Below, one piece after another: positions 41,778 to 50,894 of a DNA stretch of 64,000 nucleotides (position 1 is the stretch's first letter; the number at the start of each line of letters is the position of its first letter). The stretch is from assembly GCA_016742275.1 (NCBI GenBank), contig JACVCD010000009.1:62001-126000 (forward strand). The letters run 5' to 3'. Origin of the DNA: Gemmatimonadaceae bacterium (GTDB taxonomy: Bacteria > Gemmatimonadota > Gemmatimonadetes > Gemmatimonadales > Gemmatimonadaceae). The notes beneath the pieces are model-generated. The model did no database searches. It saw only the letters and a list, made by a program, of their open reading frames with translations, and was not told the DNA's origin. The translations under genes and the position numbers were made by a program.

Positions 41778-43694
41778 ATGACGCTTTGGCGTTGGTCGCC
41801 GTCTGTTTCTTCAGCTGAATCCGCCGTGCCAATTTCGCGTTCTTTGTTCTCTCGTTGCGCGTTGCGCGTGATTGCGCCGATGAGCGTGGCCGTTCGTTTC
41901 GTACGAACCGCCGCGCTCATCGGCGTCGCACTTGCCGCGTATCCATTGATCACGGGATCGCTTGCCGCGCAGGCAACAGGTCAGGGGACCGGTCAGGGTG
42001 TTCTGTCTGACACGGCCAAGACGACACAGGTGCAAACAGCACCGTCAGCGGATCCGTTGCGTGGCAATCTGTCCACGCTGGGTGCGTTGAGTGCGCAGGC
42101 GCGTTCACAGCAGGACGCGTTCGAACGCAATCATCGTCAGGGGCTGCGCTTCTACAACGGCGGAGCGGACGCCACCTGCGAAGTGCCGCTTGGTCGCATC
42201 TGCTACTGGAACAACAACGGCGATGTGCCGCCGCCAGCAGAACGGAGCGACGCCAAGATCGAGCGTGAACAGTTGCTCGACATGCTCGCGCGCGCGCAGA
42301 GCGCCGATCCCAAGGATGATTGGGTGAGTGGCATGCGGGTGCGTTACGCGATTGAAGGTCAGCAGCCCGACGTGGCGGTGCAGGCGGCGCGTGCTTGCGG
42401 CGGAACCACGTGGTGGTGTCACGCACTGCAGGGTCTTGCACTGCAGAACGCGAATCAGTTTGCCGCTTCAGAAGCGGCGTTTGCGCGGGCGCTCGAAACC
42501 ATGCCGGCGGCACAGCGTTGCGAATGGACCGACCTGACCATGTGGCTCGAGCCGTCGACACAGGGCGCGTACAAGGGGCTGGGCTGCGACAATCGTGCGG
42601 CGTTCAACAAGAAGGTGCTGCGTCTGGCGCAGCCGCTCTGGATGCTGCCGGGCAATGATGTCGCGAACGAATTCTATGCGCGTCACACGATGTCGCGTGT
42701 GCATTCACTGGCGCGCATTCCGTACGATCTGCAGTGGGGCAATGATCTGCTGGAATCGCAGATCCGCTACGGGTGGCCCATGTCCTGGTCGGTGCAGAAT
42801 GGCGGTGTGGCCGATCCGCGTCCGCCTCAGGTGATTGGTCACGAGCCTACACCGAGCTACGACTTCATGCCGACCCCGAGCGCGATCGAAAATCCGATTG
42901 GTGCTGGTGCCGATGCATGGGATCCCAGGCGCAAGAAGGCGCGCATGCGCTACGCGACGCGTTATGCGGCCGGCTTTGGTGCGTTGCCGCATCAGTTCGC
43001 GCGGTTCAAGCGTGGCGACACGACGCTGGTGGCGGGCGGCTTCCGTCTCATGCGAGAGCTCGAGATGGGACGTGCACCATACAACGCGGCGCTCACGCTC
43101 GATGCGCTCACCACCAACGCACCGGTGCAGGTGACCAAGGACGATGCGGGTGCCAATCGCGCGCTCCTCGCTCCAATTACGGCTCCGATGTTGGCCAGTC
43201 TCGAGGTGCTCGCGCCGACCGGCAAGCGTGCGGCGCGTGTTCGCGCTGCCGTACAGCCACTTCCGGCAGACACACGATTGTCGGACTTCCTGCTGCTGCA
43301 GCGTGGTGATCCATCGCCGACGCCAGCACTCGAACGTAATGCGGAACAGGCGTACGGCTCACTGGATATCGTGGGCGGCACACAGATCGGCATCTACTGG
43401 GAGATGTACCGCCCGGCCTCGCCGTCGTCGCCGCTGCAGGTTTCGCTTCGCGCCACTCGACTTGGGGCGAGTTTCATGCAGAGGCTGGGCAGCAGCGTTG
43501 GTTTGTCCAAGGCACTCACACCCGTCTCCATTCGCTACAACGATAACGGACGGCCTGATGGTGGATCGGGACGGAGTCTGACGCTCAACTTCCCCAGTGT
43601 TCCGGCTGGAGATTACCGACTGACGCTGGTGGTGTCGGGCTCCGGTATCACCGACAGCACGACGCAAACCATCCGCGTGCGCAGCGAGCGATAG
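41778..43694 (+). CDS. Exported protein of an unrecognised two-copy family (copy 2)
   Basis: A paralogue of the protein at 9712-11721. The ATG at 41778 follows GAGG closely and would give 638 residues with a 35-residue tail before the signal peptide; ATG 41880 (604 residues, signal peptide to GSLAAQ) is more usual but has no Shine-Dalgarno. Shared features: CGGTTWWCHAL, RCEWTDL, LGCDN, QPLWMLPGN, RYGWP and a C-terminal YWEMYRP then MQRLGSS, and the final beta-rich GDYRLTLVVSG. The central part is helical. No catalytic motif. Coupled to an outer-membrane protein, consistent with an envelope role. Confidence 0.78.
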   Translation: MTLWRWSPSVSSAESAVPISRSLFSRCALRVIAPMSVAVRFVRTAALIGVALAAYPLITGSLAAQATGQGTGQGVLSDTAKTTQVQTAPSADPLRGNLSTLGALSAQARSQQDAFERNHRQGLRFYNGGADATCEVPLGRICYWNNNGDVPPPAERSDAKIEREQLLDMLARAQSADPKDDWVSGMRVRYAIEGQQPDVAVQAARACGGTTWWCHALQGLALQNANQFAASEAAFARALETMPAAQRCEWTDLTMWLEPSTQGAYKGLGCDNRAAFNKKVLRLAQPLWMLPGNDVANEFYARHTMSRVHSLARIPYDLQWGNDLLESQIRYGWPMSWSVQNGGVADPRPPQVIGHEPTPSYDFMPTPSAIENPIGAGADAWDPRRKKARMRYATRYAAGFGALPHQFARFKRGDTTLVAGGFRLMRELEMGRAPYNAALTLDALTTNAPVQVTKDDAGANRALLAPITAPMLASLEVLAPTGKRAARVRAAVQPLPADTRLSDFLLLQRGDPSPTPALERNAEQAYGSLDIVGGTQIGIYWEMYRPASPSSPLQVSLRATRLGASFMQRLGSSVGLSKALTPVSIRYNDNGRPDGGSGRSLTLNFPSVPAGDYRLTLVVSGSGITDSTTQTIRVRSER

Positions 43695-43753
43695 ACCGCC
43701 GCCTGCCCGGGGAGCGTTTCCGGTCGCACGCCACGCGTGTCGGACACAAACGA

Positions 43754-43783
43754 AGCGGGGCACCTCTTAAGAGGTGCCCCGCT
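43754..43783. terminator. Bidirectional terminator, perfect 30-bp palindrome
   Basis: AGCGGGGCACCTCTT and its exact complement AAGAGGTGCCCCGCT abut with no spacer and are followed by TTT. It lies between convergent operons and ends both the exported-family gene and the sigma-factor operon. Confidence 0.88.
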
Positions 43784-43817
43784 TTTCGCATGTCGTGTTC
43801 GCTGATCTATCGCGGAC

Positions 43818-45314
43818 TTACCGTTTGACGATCACGATACCGACTGGTGATCCGTATTCGTCGCTGCCCTGCGGCAGTCCCGGTGGTGCCATCCACTGAC
43901 CACCGTCGGCGCGTACGATGATGCGATGTGTGCCGGGAGCGAGCTTGAGCTCGGCGCGCCAACGACCGTTGGAGTGCCGCTTCATCTGCGTGATGGACCA
44001 CGACGTGGCGTCGCCCATGAGCTCCACACTTTCGGCGCGCGGCGCATCGATGAGCAGCACAACGCGCATGGTGTCGCGCTCAACATCGATTGTCGGCGTG
44101 GCCGCCGATTCAGCCGTCACCGTGGTGGTGGCGCCGGCACTGAACGATGCCGCGTCAACGCGTCCCAATGTTCTGGCTTCGAAAGCCAGGATGCCACTTG
44201 GCGCACCGGCATGATCGTCACGCCAGGGCAGGCGTGAGATGCGCACACCCAGACCAACTACCGGTGAGAACCGGCCGCGTGATCGACTGCTGATGTCGTC
44301 GCGGAGTGTGGTGCCACCAACTGTTGCAGCGTTGGATGCCGCCGAACCCACCAGTGAAAGCCAGCCATTGACCGGCTGAACGACAGCCAGAGAGGCCACC
44401 GTCGGGACTTCCTGTGGCTTTGGCGCCAGCGCGTCCTGACTGATCCATGTGGCCATCGGAGCCGTGACCGACACCAGCCAGGTTGTGGGACCCGTATGGA
44501 AGCCTACAGACGCCATACCGCTGGCCAGATCGCGACGCTGCAACGTGCGCAATGTCCGATTGCTGACCATGCGACCTGCCGACGACGGCAGGTTGGCCAC
44601 CATGTCCGGTTCGTCGACCGTAATGGTTTGTGTGGTGACACGGCTGGCGCGCTCAAGCGACATGCCAAGCGAAAGCTCCACACCGGCATAGCGGGTAATG
44701 AGGCCCGCTTCTGCACGACCAACACGTCCAACATCGATGCGGCGCGAAATCGTGGTGTCTGTTCCGCGATTGTCGATGCCACCCGATGCCTGCGGCGACT
44801 GCAGGCCAGCGAGTCGCGCGGGAGTTCCATCGAGCGAACCGTGTCCGTAGCTGATCGCGCTCCACACCCGCTGTTCACCAAATCGCGCACGCGCGCGCAA
44901 CGCGAGCGTGCCCTGCATGGCTTCGTGACTGCTTACCGCATCACGAAGACTGAAGTTGCCGTTGCCGAGTGCAGAGAAGCGCACACGACCGAGGCGACCG
45001 ATGGGCTGCGTGGCACCAAACCAAACGTCGTTGCGCTGTGCGAGTGAATTGCCGCTGCCGTCGGGCAGCATGGCTACACCCAGCACCGAGAACGTGGCGG
45101 CATCGGTGACCGTGCCGATGGTAGCCGAGGGCGCGATGGGCGCTTCACCTCGTGCCTGCGCTTCCAGTGCGCGACCACCCGCGAGCGAAGCCAACGCTGC
45201 CGATAGCGCGCATGGCACGGCCCAGCGGTGACCCCGATGAGCGCGGCTCGAATCCGAGCTGCTCCCGGGCCACGGACGGTGCGTGCCGCGGTGGGTTCGG
45301 CGGGCGATCGTCAC
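43818..45314 (-). CDS. Large exported protein with C-terminal CBM48-like domain, sigma operon gene 4
   Basis: A 498-residue protein, last of the ECF sigma operon. A hydrophobic segment (~32-52, ending ALEAQA) preceded by Arg/His-rich residues suggests a signal peptide or anchor. Residues ~60-410 are Ser/Thr/Gly-rich and strand-like (SLRDAVSSHEAMQGTLALRA, ELSLGMSLERASRV), compatible with an outer-membrane barrel or beta-helix. The last ~85 residues read as an E-set/AMPK-beta glycogen-binding fold: VVLLIDAPRAESVELMGDAT, then WRAELKLAPGTHRIIVRADG. ATGA overlap with gene 3 (45311-45314). No family recognised for the barrel-like part. Confidence 0.7.
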   Translation of the reverse strand: MTIARRTHRGTHRPWPGSSSDSSRAHRGHRWAVPCALSAALASLAGGRALEAQARGEAPIAPSATIGTVTDAATFSVLGVAMLPDGSGNSLAQRNDVWFGATQPIGRLGRVRFSALGNGNFSLRDAVSSHEAMQGTLALRARARFGEQRVWSAISYGHGSLDGTPARLAGLQSPQASGGIDNRGTDTTISRRIDVGRVGRAEAGLITRYAGVELSLGMSLERASRVTTQTITVDEPDMVANLPSSAGRMVSNRTLRTLQRRDLASGMASVGFHTGPTTWLVSVTAPMATWISQDALAPKPQEVPTVASLAVVQPVNGWLSLVGSAASNAATVGGTTLRDDISSRSRGRFSPVVGLGVRISRLPWRDDHAGAPSGILAFEARTLGRVDAASFSAGATTTVTAESAATPTIDVERDTMRVVLLIDAPRAESVELMGDATSWSITQMKRHSNGRWRAELKLAPGTHRIIVRADGGQWMAPPGLPQGSDEYGSPVGIVIVKR

Positions 45315-46015
45315 GGGTCTGGAGGTCGAACCGGCTTTCGTTCCGTCGTCGCCGGTGTGGACGGCGAAACTCCGGCCGGGATCGTAGTCCGAACATAGCG
45401 ATTGAGGGCGTCGAGGGCCATACCGGGGCCACGCTGCGCATTCTTGGCGACGAGGACTTGGAGGCCCTGCAGCGCGTCATCACTCTGCGGGAGGCGGGAC
45501 AAGGTGTTGACGGCGTCCCGGGCATTGGGGCGGGGAACGCCGCGTCCGGCGATATCGGTTAGGACGACCAGCGCTGTGGCGGCCGATCCGGCGGGTCGAT
45601 TCCGTCTCACCGACTGCAGGGTCGCCTCGTCGAAGCCAACGCGGATGGCCTCGGCACCCGCCACCAGTTCGTCGACCGTACTTCCAGGGCCCAGGGCTTC
45701 CTTGGCGCTGTTGAGGGCGGCAGCCAGCTCACGAACCGTGCGAACGATGCGTTCACTGCTGATGCGTCGCGCGGCGCCCTCGAGCGCCCGGTTGATGAGC
45801 GGTCGTGTGGGCAGGCCCATACTCTGCGCATCTTCGAATAATCCGCGCAGCGTATTGGCAGTCACCGAATCGAAGCGACTCTCGTCGAAGCGAATCTGAT
45901 CACGCAGTGCGGTCGCCGGCGATACAGGCTGTGCCTGCTGACGCAGGGTGTCCGGCTGAACCGGCGACCCTGCGAGATGGGCAAGCAACAACCACACCGC
46001 CGGTGCTGCATTCAC
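45311..46015 (-). CDS. Exported helical protein, sigma operon gene 3
   Basis: A 234-residue protein with a short signal peptide (MNAAPAVWLLLAHLAGSP). The mature part is almost wholly alpha-helical: LRGLFEDAQSMGLPTRPLIN, RALEGAARRISSERIV, VRELAAALNSAKEALG, ALVVLTDIAGRG, LQGLQVLVAKNAQRGPGMAL. The pattern looks like a helical-repeat solenoid. Proline-rich C-terminus. Overlaps both neighbours by ATGA, so production is stoichiometrically tied to them. No known family recognised. Confidence 0.68.
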   Translation of the reverse strand: MNAAPAVWLLLAHLAGSPVQPDTLRQQAQPVSPATALRDQIRFDESRFDSVTANTLRGLFEDAQSMGLPTRPLINRALEGAARRISSERIVRTVRELAAALNSAKEALGPGSTVDELVAGAEAIRVGFDEATLQSVRRNRPAGSAATALVVLTDIAGRGVPRPNARDAVNTLSRLPQSDDALQGLQVLVAKNAQRGPGMALDALNRYVRTTIPAGVSPSTPATTERKPVRPPDP

Positions 46016-46632
46016 GGCGATGTCCCTTCCACGATCACGGCGTTGGTGGGGCCAAAGCCGGCATCAGGTACCTGCGGCGCCAGAGGATCGACCAGCCACT
46101 GCTGGCCATCGACCACAAACGCGTACGTGTGTCGTCCCGGAGAGAGTGGCACGCGGGCGGACCAGGTGCCGTCGGCCGAACGACGTATCATCGGCGTGGC
46201 GTTTTCATCCCAGCCGTTGAAGTCACCGACCAACGACACTTCACGCGCTGATTCGGGCAACGTCAGATCGAAACGAATGGCACCATCGCTTTCTTCTCTC
46301 GTCACGCCGACCGGTTGTGCTGCACCAATCGCGCCGGTGAACACACTGTCGGCGTGCCGCTGACTTTCTCCGGGTCGCCATGGGCGAGCAACGGTCACGA
46401 CGAGTACAGCAGCAGCAGCGGCGCCCCACCACCACTGTGGGCGCGGGAAACGGCGGGTGGCGGCCGTGTCAGCGGCCGTCAGCACGCTCTGCGTCGCGAA
46501 CGCGATGGTTTCCGCGGACGTGGGCGCCATGGCCGCATACGACGTGCGCAACCGGGACTCGATGGCCGCAGCGAGAATCGGCGCGACTTCGAGATCGTCG
46601 TCCGACGGGAATGGGAGGTCGTGGTCAGCCAC
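46012..46632 (-). CDS. Membrane protein with CBM48/AMPK-beta-type domain, probable anti-sigma factor, gene 2
   Basis: A 206-residue protein in the anti-sigma position. The N-terminal ~60 residues are cytosolic and helical (LRTSYAAMAPTSAETIAFAT); one membrane helix follows (WWWGAAAAAVLVVTVARPW, ~67-86). The exported part is a single glycogen-binding-like E-set domain: RFDLTLPESAREVSLVGDFN, GWDENATPMIRRSADGTW, VPLSPGRHTYAFVVDGQQW. This matches the CBM48/AMPK-beta pattern with conserved Trp and Asn-Gly-Trp. Anti-sigma role is inferred from topology and gene order; there is no ZAS zinc motif (HxxxCxxC). Overlaps gene 3 by four bases and lies 30 bp after the sigma gene. Confidence 0.78.
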   Translation of the reverse strand: MADHDLPFPSDDDLEVAPILAAAIESRLRTSYAAMAPTSAETIAFATQSVLTAADTAATRRFPRPQWWWGAAAAAVLVVTVARPWRPGESQRHADSVFTGAIGAAQPVGVTREESDGAIRFDLTLPESAREVSLVGDFNGWDENATPMIRRSADGTWSARVPLSPGRHTYAFVVDGQQWLVDPLAPQVPDAGFGPTNAVIVEGTSP

Positions 46633-46662
46633 AACGCCCCCGGGAATGCGATATGACGGCGC

Positions 46663-47208
46663 TCACTCGGGATCTCCGAAAGAACGACCGAGCAGCGCCC
46701 GCAGCCGTTCGCTGCCGCGCTTCACCCGCATCTTGAGGGCCGATTCGCCCGCACCCGTCATGGCCGACATTTCCGTGTACTCCAGCCCCTCGGCGTACTT
46801 GAGCAACAACGCTTCCCGCTGCAACGGATCGAGCTGCGAGAGCGCCCGCAGCAACGCCACGTCTTCGACTCCCGCGGGAGCCCCAGGCGGTGGCGCCGGC
46901 GCCGTATCGAGTGCGGCGTCGTCCTGAACAAACCGACGGGTTCGCCGGCCACGGGAGGTGAGATAGTTGCGGCACTGATTGGTCAGGATACGGAACAGCC
47001 ATCCACGGAACTGATCGCGTTCGTCATACCGCCCGATCGCGAGATACGCCCGCAGGAATGACTCCTGAACCACGTCCTCCGCATCCGCCCGCTCTCCCAG
47101 CATGTGGTATGCGAACCGCCAGCACGCGTCGTAGTAGCGCGAGACCAGCATGCCGAAGGCCTCGCCGTCGCCGCCGCGTGTTCGGACGACCAGTTCCGCG
47201 TCCGTCAT
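46663..47208 (-). CDS. ECF-type RNA polymerase sigma factor, gene 1
   Basis: A 181-residue sigma-70 family protein of the extracytoplasmic-function class. Region 2 reads FAYHMLGERADAEDVVQESF then LRAYLAIGRYD with RGWLFRILTNQCRNYL; region 4 reads LSQLDPLQREALLLKYAEGL then YTEMSAMTGAGESALKMRVK. Region 3 is absent as expected. ATG 47208 is preferred over GTG 47211. It is first of a four-gene minus-strand operon with two ATGA overlaps and the terminator at 43754, so it probably drives expression of envelope proteins that sense or bind glycans. Confidence 0.93.
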   Translation of the reverse strand: MTDAELVVRTRGGDGEAFGMLVSRYYDACWRFAYHMLGERADAEDVVQESFLRAYLAIGRYDERDQFRGWLFRILTNQCRNYLTSRGRRTRRFVQDDAALDTAPAPPPGAPAGVEDVALLRALSQLDPLQREALLLKYAEGLEYTEMSAMTGAGESALKMRVKRGSERLRALLGRSFGDPE

Positions 47209-47287
47209 CACAGAATCAACATCATACGTGCGCGGCTCGTCACAGTCGAACCGTGGGGCAAGCGCCGCCCACGGCCCCCGGACGCGC

Positions 47288-47330
47288 CGGATGACACCTT
47301 GTACCCCGGGCGTGACGCCAGGGTCATCCG
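47288..47330 (-). terminator. Possible terminator after the DUF2628 gene
   Basis: Arms CGGATGAC (47288-47295) and GTCATCCG (47323-47330) enclose an inner GGCG-tga-CGCC stem. The right arm overlaps the DUF2628 stop codon and there is no strong T-run, so confidence is limited. Confidence 0.35.
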
Positions 47331-47935
47331 CGCATCGAGGCCAGTGCCTGCACAGCCATCATGGCCAGCACGATGCCCATTCCCGTGCGGTTCACTCCGC
47401 CAAGGCGTCGCATGACGGCCAGTGAATCCAGGCCATCCACATCCTGCGTTTCAGCAAAGCGGCGGGCCGCACGGGCTCGGCGGAACAAGAACCAATTGGC
47501 CGTGCCACCGGCCGCCAATGACAACGACACACGCACGGCGGCAATGAGATTGACGATGTACTGATTCTCGGGCTTGAGCATCTCTTCCATCGTTTGCGGA
47601 ATCACCGCGTCCGCAGCGAGCAAACGAAAGGCGACCAGAGGCGCGAGGAAGAACACCGCAAACTGCAGATACAGCTTGCGGTAGATGAACCAGAGCGGAC
47701 CGAACAATGCCGCGCTCCAGTTCCACGTGGGAACGAACGACGGGTCTTCAAAGAACGGCTGCAGCTTGCGGCGATACACGCTCTCCCAGCGCGGACCTAC
47801 ATACGCGGCGAAGAATGCTTCATCGCGCGATGCACTCGTTGCCGATTGCTGCGCCCAACGCGGCAACTCCGGCGGAGTCGGCGGTGAACCGGACGTGTCA
47901 TCCGGCAACGACTGCTGATCGTGTGACTCACTCAT
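47324..47935 (-). CDS. DUF2628 membrane protein
   Basis: A 203-residue protein. A hydrophilic Pro/Ser-rich N-terminus (~1-45) precedes the DUF2628 core: a FFEDPSFVPTWNWSAALFGP motif followed by WFIYRKLYLQFAVFF and further hydrophobic helices (ANWFLFRRARAA near the end). The function of the family is unknown. It starts 13 bp after aguA and is probably the last gene of the aguB-aguA operon. Confidence 0.8.
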   Translation of the reverse strand: MSESHDQQSLPDDTSGSPPTPPELPRWAQQSATSASRDEAFFAAYVGPRWESVYRRKLQPFFEDPSFVPTWNWSAALFGPLWFIYRKLYLQFAVFFLAPLVAFRLLAADAVIPQTMEEMLKPENQYIVNLIAAVRVSLSLAAGGTANWFLFRRARAARRFAETQDVDGLDSLAVMRRLGGVNRTGMGIVLAMMAVQALASMRG

Positions 47936-47948
47936 GCGGACGTACTCA

Positions 47949-49046
47949 TCAAACGCCAGCGGGCAGCACGTGGCGCACCGATGGCTGCTGTTGCGACAGG
48001 CAGTGTAGCGTGCCGAGCCCCCATACGAGGTCCACGGCGTGGATGCCGATCACATCGTGATTGGGCAGCAACGATGCCAGTGTGTTGAGCGCCACGCGAT
48101 CATTGCGATCGTTGAATGTGGGCACGAGACACACGCCGTTGCCGAGATAGAAGTTGGCGTAGCTTGCCGGCAAACGGGTGCCGTCCATGATGACCGCACG
48201 CGGATAGGGCAGCGTCACCACGCGAATGGCGTCACCGCGAGCATCTGTTGCGCCCTTGAGACGCTCGAGATTGTCGAGTGAACGCGCGTGGTTCTCGTCG
48301 CGCGGATCCTCTTCGTGTGCCAACACCATCACACCCGGTGCCACAAAGCGTGCGATGTCATCGACATGTCCATGTGTGTCGTCGCCAACGCAGCCTTCGC
48401 CCAGCCAGATCGTTTTCGAAATGCCGAGGTAGTCAGCAAATGCACGTTCGTAGTCAGCGCGGGTGTAGCCCGGATTCCGCACCTGCACATCGCTCAGCAA
48501 CCACTCTTCGGTCACCAGCATCGTGCCGCGGCCATCGGTTTCGATGCCGCCACCTTCGAGCACCAGCGGTGCACCGGTGTCATGACGAACGGCCGTGATG
48601 ACCGGGAGTTGCGACACCTCGGCCATGCGCAGCGGCACCTGCTGATCGAGCGCGAAGTTGTCGTACTTGGCCCACGCGTTGAAATCCCAGCGTACCCACG
48701 ACACGCTGCCGTCGGCCTGATGTATGGCCGTTGCACCCGAATCGCGCAGCCACACACGATCGGTGGACTGCACGTGCAGACGATACTGCGACGCATCCAC
48801 GTCGTGCATGGAAAGGCACGCGCGCGCTTCCTCAGCCACATCTTCGCTGTGGCAGAGAATCTCCACGCGCTCGTATGGTGCGAGCGCGCGCACGATTTCC
48901 GCGTATACCCACGGAATGGGACCGAACTTGCCAGGCCAATCGGGCTCGTGATGCGGCCAGCCAATCCACGTGGCATCGTGCCGTTCCCACTCCGCCGGCA
49001 TGCGGCGAGCTGGGACGCCGGGCAGCGTACTCACTTCGCGAGCCAC
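47949..49046 (-). CDS. aguA: Agmatine deiminase
   Basis: A 365-residue enzyme of the PPAD (guanidino-group-modifying) superfamily. It hydrolyses agmatine to N-carbamoylputrescine and ammonia. Conserved motifs: AEWERHDATWIGWPH (N-terminus), DRVWLRDSGATAIH (~103), LVLEGGGIETDG (~165), DTHGHVDDIARFV (~223) and the nucleophilic Cys in LGTLHCLSQQQPS (~353). Length is normal. It overlaps the end of aguB by 16 bp, so the two pathway enzymes are produced together. Confidence 0.95.
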   Translation of the reverse strand: MAREVSTLPGVPARRMPAEWERHDATWIGWPHHEPDWPGKFGPIPWVYAEIVRALAPYERVEILCHSEDVAEEARACLSMHDVDASQYRLHVQSTDRVWLRDSGATAIHQADGSVSWVRWDFNAWAKYDNFALDQQVPLRMAEVSQLPVITAVRHDTGAPLVLEGGGIETDGRGTMLVTEEWLLSDVQVRNPGYTRADYERAFADYLGISKTIWLGEGCVGDDTHGHVDDIARFVAPGVMVLAHEEDPRDENHARSLDNLERLKGATDARGDAIRVVTLPYPRAVIMDGTRLPASYANFYLGNGVCLVPTFNDRNDRVALNTLASLLPNHDVIGIHAVDLVWGLGTLHCLSQQQPSVRHVLPAGV

Positions 49047-49951
49047 CGATTGAGGATCGGGCCGTAGGCGTCGATGCGACGATCACGCAGGAACGGCCAG
49101 TTACGCCGGGTCTCTTCGATGAGCGCGAGATCGCACTCCGCAATGAGAATGGCCGGCTCGGTACCTGCCTGCGCGAGATAGCGGCCAAACGGATCGCTGA
49201 TGAACGACTGACCGAAAAACTCGAGACCTTCGGTGCCAGGCTCCGGTTCAAAACCCACACGATTGGGCGAGGCGACGAACACACCGTTGGCGATGGCGTG
49301 CGCGCGCTGCGCAGTGCGCCACGCGTCCACCTGCGCGTCGCCAAAGGTGGCCTTTTCGGCTGGATGCCAGCCGATGGCCGTGGGATAGAACAGGACCTGC
49401 GCGCCGAGCAGCGCGGTGATGCGCGCGCCTTCGGGATACCACTGATCCCAGCAAATCAGCACGCCGATATCGGCGTACTTGGTACGCCACACGCGGAATC
49501 CGTTGTAGCCGGGATGCGTGTCGGTGCGCTGATCGCCGGTCACGTCACCGGGCGCGAAGTAGTACTTCTCTTCGAAGAGGGGATCGTGCGGGATGTGCAT
49601 CTTGCGATACGTACCCAGCACACTGCCGTCGGCGTCAATGACCGTGGCCGAATTGCGATACAGCCCTGGCGCCTCGCGCTCGTAGTAGGGCACGACAATG
49701 ACAATGTCGAGCTCCTTGGCGAGTGCCTGGAATGTGTGCACGATGGGGCCGTCGGCCGATTCCGCTATATCAAAGCGCTCGGGCTTGACCGTCTTGCAGA
49801 AGTAGGGCGCGTTGAAGAGCTCCTGCAGACACACGATCTGCGCACCCTTGGCAGCCGCTTCGCGCACGCGCGTGACGGCCTTGGACACATTGGCGGCGAG
49901 GTCGTCGGACGCCGTGTCCTGAACGATCCCGATGGTGACGATGTTGGACAT
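49031..49951 (-). CDS. aguB: N-carbamoylputrescine amidase
   Basis: A 306-residue nitrilase-superfamily hydrolase completing agmatine breakdown to putrescine, CO2 and ammonia. Catalytic Glu-Lys-Cys: CLQELFNAPYFC (~48), YRKMHIPHDPLFEEKYYF (~125), and VLICWDQWYPEGAR (~163). The FNAPYFC and DPLFEEKYYFAPGD signatures are specific to AguB. Start ATG 49951 (MSNIVTIGIV) follows CAGG; an upstream TTG-like start would add seven residues. First gene of aguB-aguA-DUF2628. Confidence 0.95.
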   Translation of the reverse strand: MSNIVTIGIVQDTASDDLAANVSKAVTRVREAAAKGAQIVCLQELFNAPYFCKTVKPERFDIAESADGPIVHTFQALAKELDIVIVVPYYEREAPGLYRNSATVIDADGSVLGTYRKMHIPHDPLFEEKYYFAPGDVTGDQRTDTHPGYNGFRVWRTKYADIGVLICWDQWYPEGARITALLGAQVLFYPTAIGWHPAEKATFGDAQVDAWRTAQRAHAIANGVFVASPNRVGFEPEPGTEGLEFFGQSFISDPFGRYLAQAGTEPAILIAECDLALIEETRRNWPFLRDRRIDAYGPILNRWLAK

Positions 49952-50001
49952 GCCTGAAAGATAGCAGAACACGCGGTCTGGAACCCGGTTCTGCTCTCGT
50001 T

Positions 50002-50805
50002 CTACTTCTTGCGGCGAGCGGGCTTGGGTGGCTCGGGCTCAAGCAGCGGCTGGAGGTAGGCCAGCAGTGCGCGCCGCAGATCGTCGAGCATGGCCTTGCG
50101 ATCGACGGCAATGGTTGAGCGTCCACGCTGCGCCAGGATGGCCTGGCCGATGGTGGCGGTGATGAGCGCGGCACGCCGTCGATCCCGTGCCGGGAGGCGG
50201 GGATTCCGTGTGGCGAAGAGCACATCCAGTCTGTCCACGAACGACTCGAAAAGCTGAGAACGCAATCGCGCCGGTGCCGAACCGGTGTCGTCGGTGGGGG
50301 CGTCGTGAATGGAAAAGACGCGACGAAATGCTGGCGTGCGGTCGTGGAAATCGGCGAGCGGTCGCACCACGCGATCGATCAATCGATCCAGCGGCAATTC
50401 GAGTGGGTCGAGCGGCAATGCCCGCTCATGGATGGCGCGCAGTTCGTCGGCGTACCGGAGCGCAAGGGCGGCCAGCACGGCGTCGCGATTGGGGAAGAAC
50501 TGGTAGAGCGAGCCCTTGGCCGTGCGGGCTTCGGCCGCGATGGCCTCGGCTGTGGCCGCCTCGATGCCGTCCCGGGCAATGACCGTAGCGGCCGCCTCCA
50601 GCAGCAGTTCCACCCGCTTTTGACCGCGCGACTGCCTGGGACGTCGCCGGAAGGCGTCGTCGAGTGGTGGCTGCGCAGGTGTCGGTTCCGGCTCGGGCAA
50701 ATCCGCCTCGATTGCAGGCTCAGCCAGTGAATCAGCTGTTGACTCTGCCGCGGACGAGGGGGTGGAGGCCGCGAGGGGAGGGGTGGAGCGTCGCTTGGCG
50801 GGCAT
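50002..50805 (-). CDS. TetR-family regulator with long acidic N-terminal tail
   Basis: A 267-residue regulator. The HTH domain is at ~62-110: RVELLLEAAATVIARDGIEA, then AIAAEARTAKGSLYQFFPNR. Before it lie ~55 residues rich in Pro, Glu, Ser and Ala, unusual for TetR and probably disordered. The ligand domain ends in a basic KPARRKK. It follows the glycerate kinase gene by 89 bp on the same strand. A small dyad, CTGCCA-ttgcca-TGGCAG (50857-50874), lies upstream and could be its operator. Target unknown. Confidence 0.86.
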   Translation of the reverse strand: MPAKRRSTPPLAASTPSSAAESTADSLAEPAIEADLPEPEPTPAQPPLDDAFRRRPRQSRGQKRVELLLEAAATVIARDGIEAATAEAIAAEARTAKGSLYQFFPNRDAVLAALALRYADELRAIHERALPLDPLELPLDRLIDRVVRPLADFHDRTPAFRRVFSIHDAPTDDTGSAPARLRSQLFESFVDRLDVLFATRNPRLPARDRRRAALITATIGQAILAQRGRSTIAVDRKAMLDDLRRALLAYLQPLLEPEPPKPARRKK

Positions 50806-50894
50806 GCGTGAGGATACGCGCCGGGGTGTACGTTGACAACGCGAACTCAGCGATAGCTGCCATTGCCATGGCAGGGTAATGAGAGGGCTATGCC

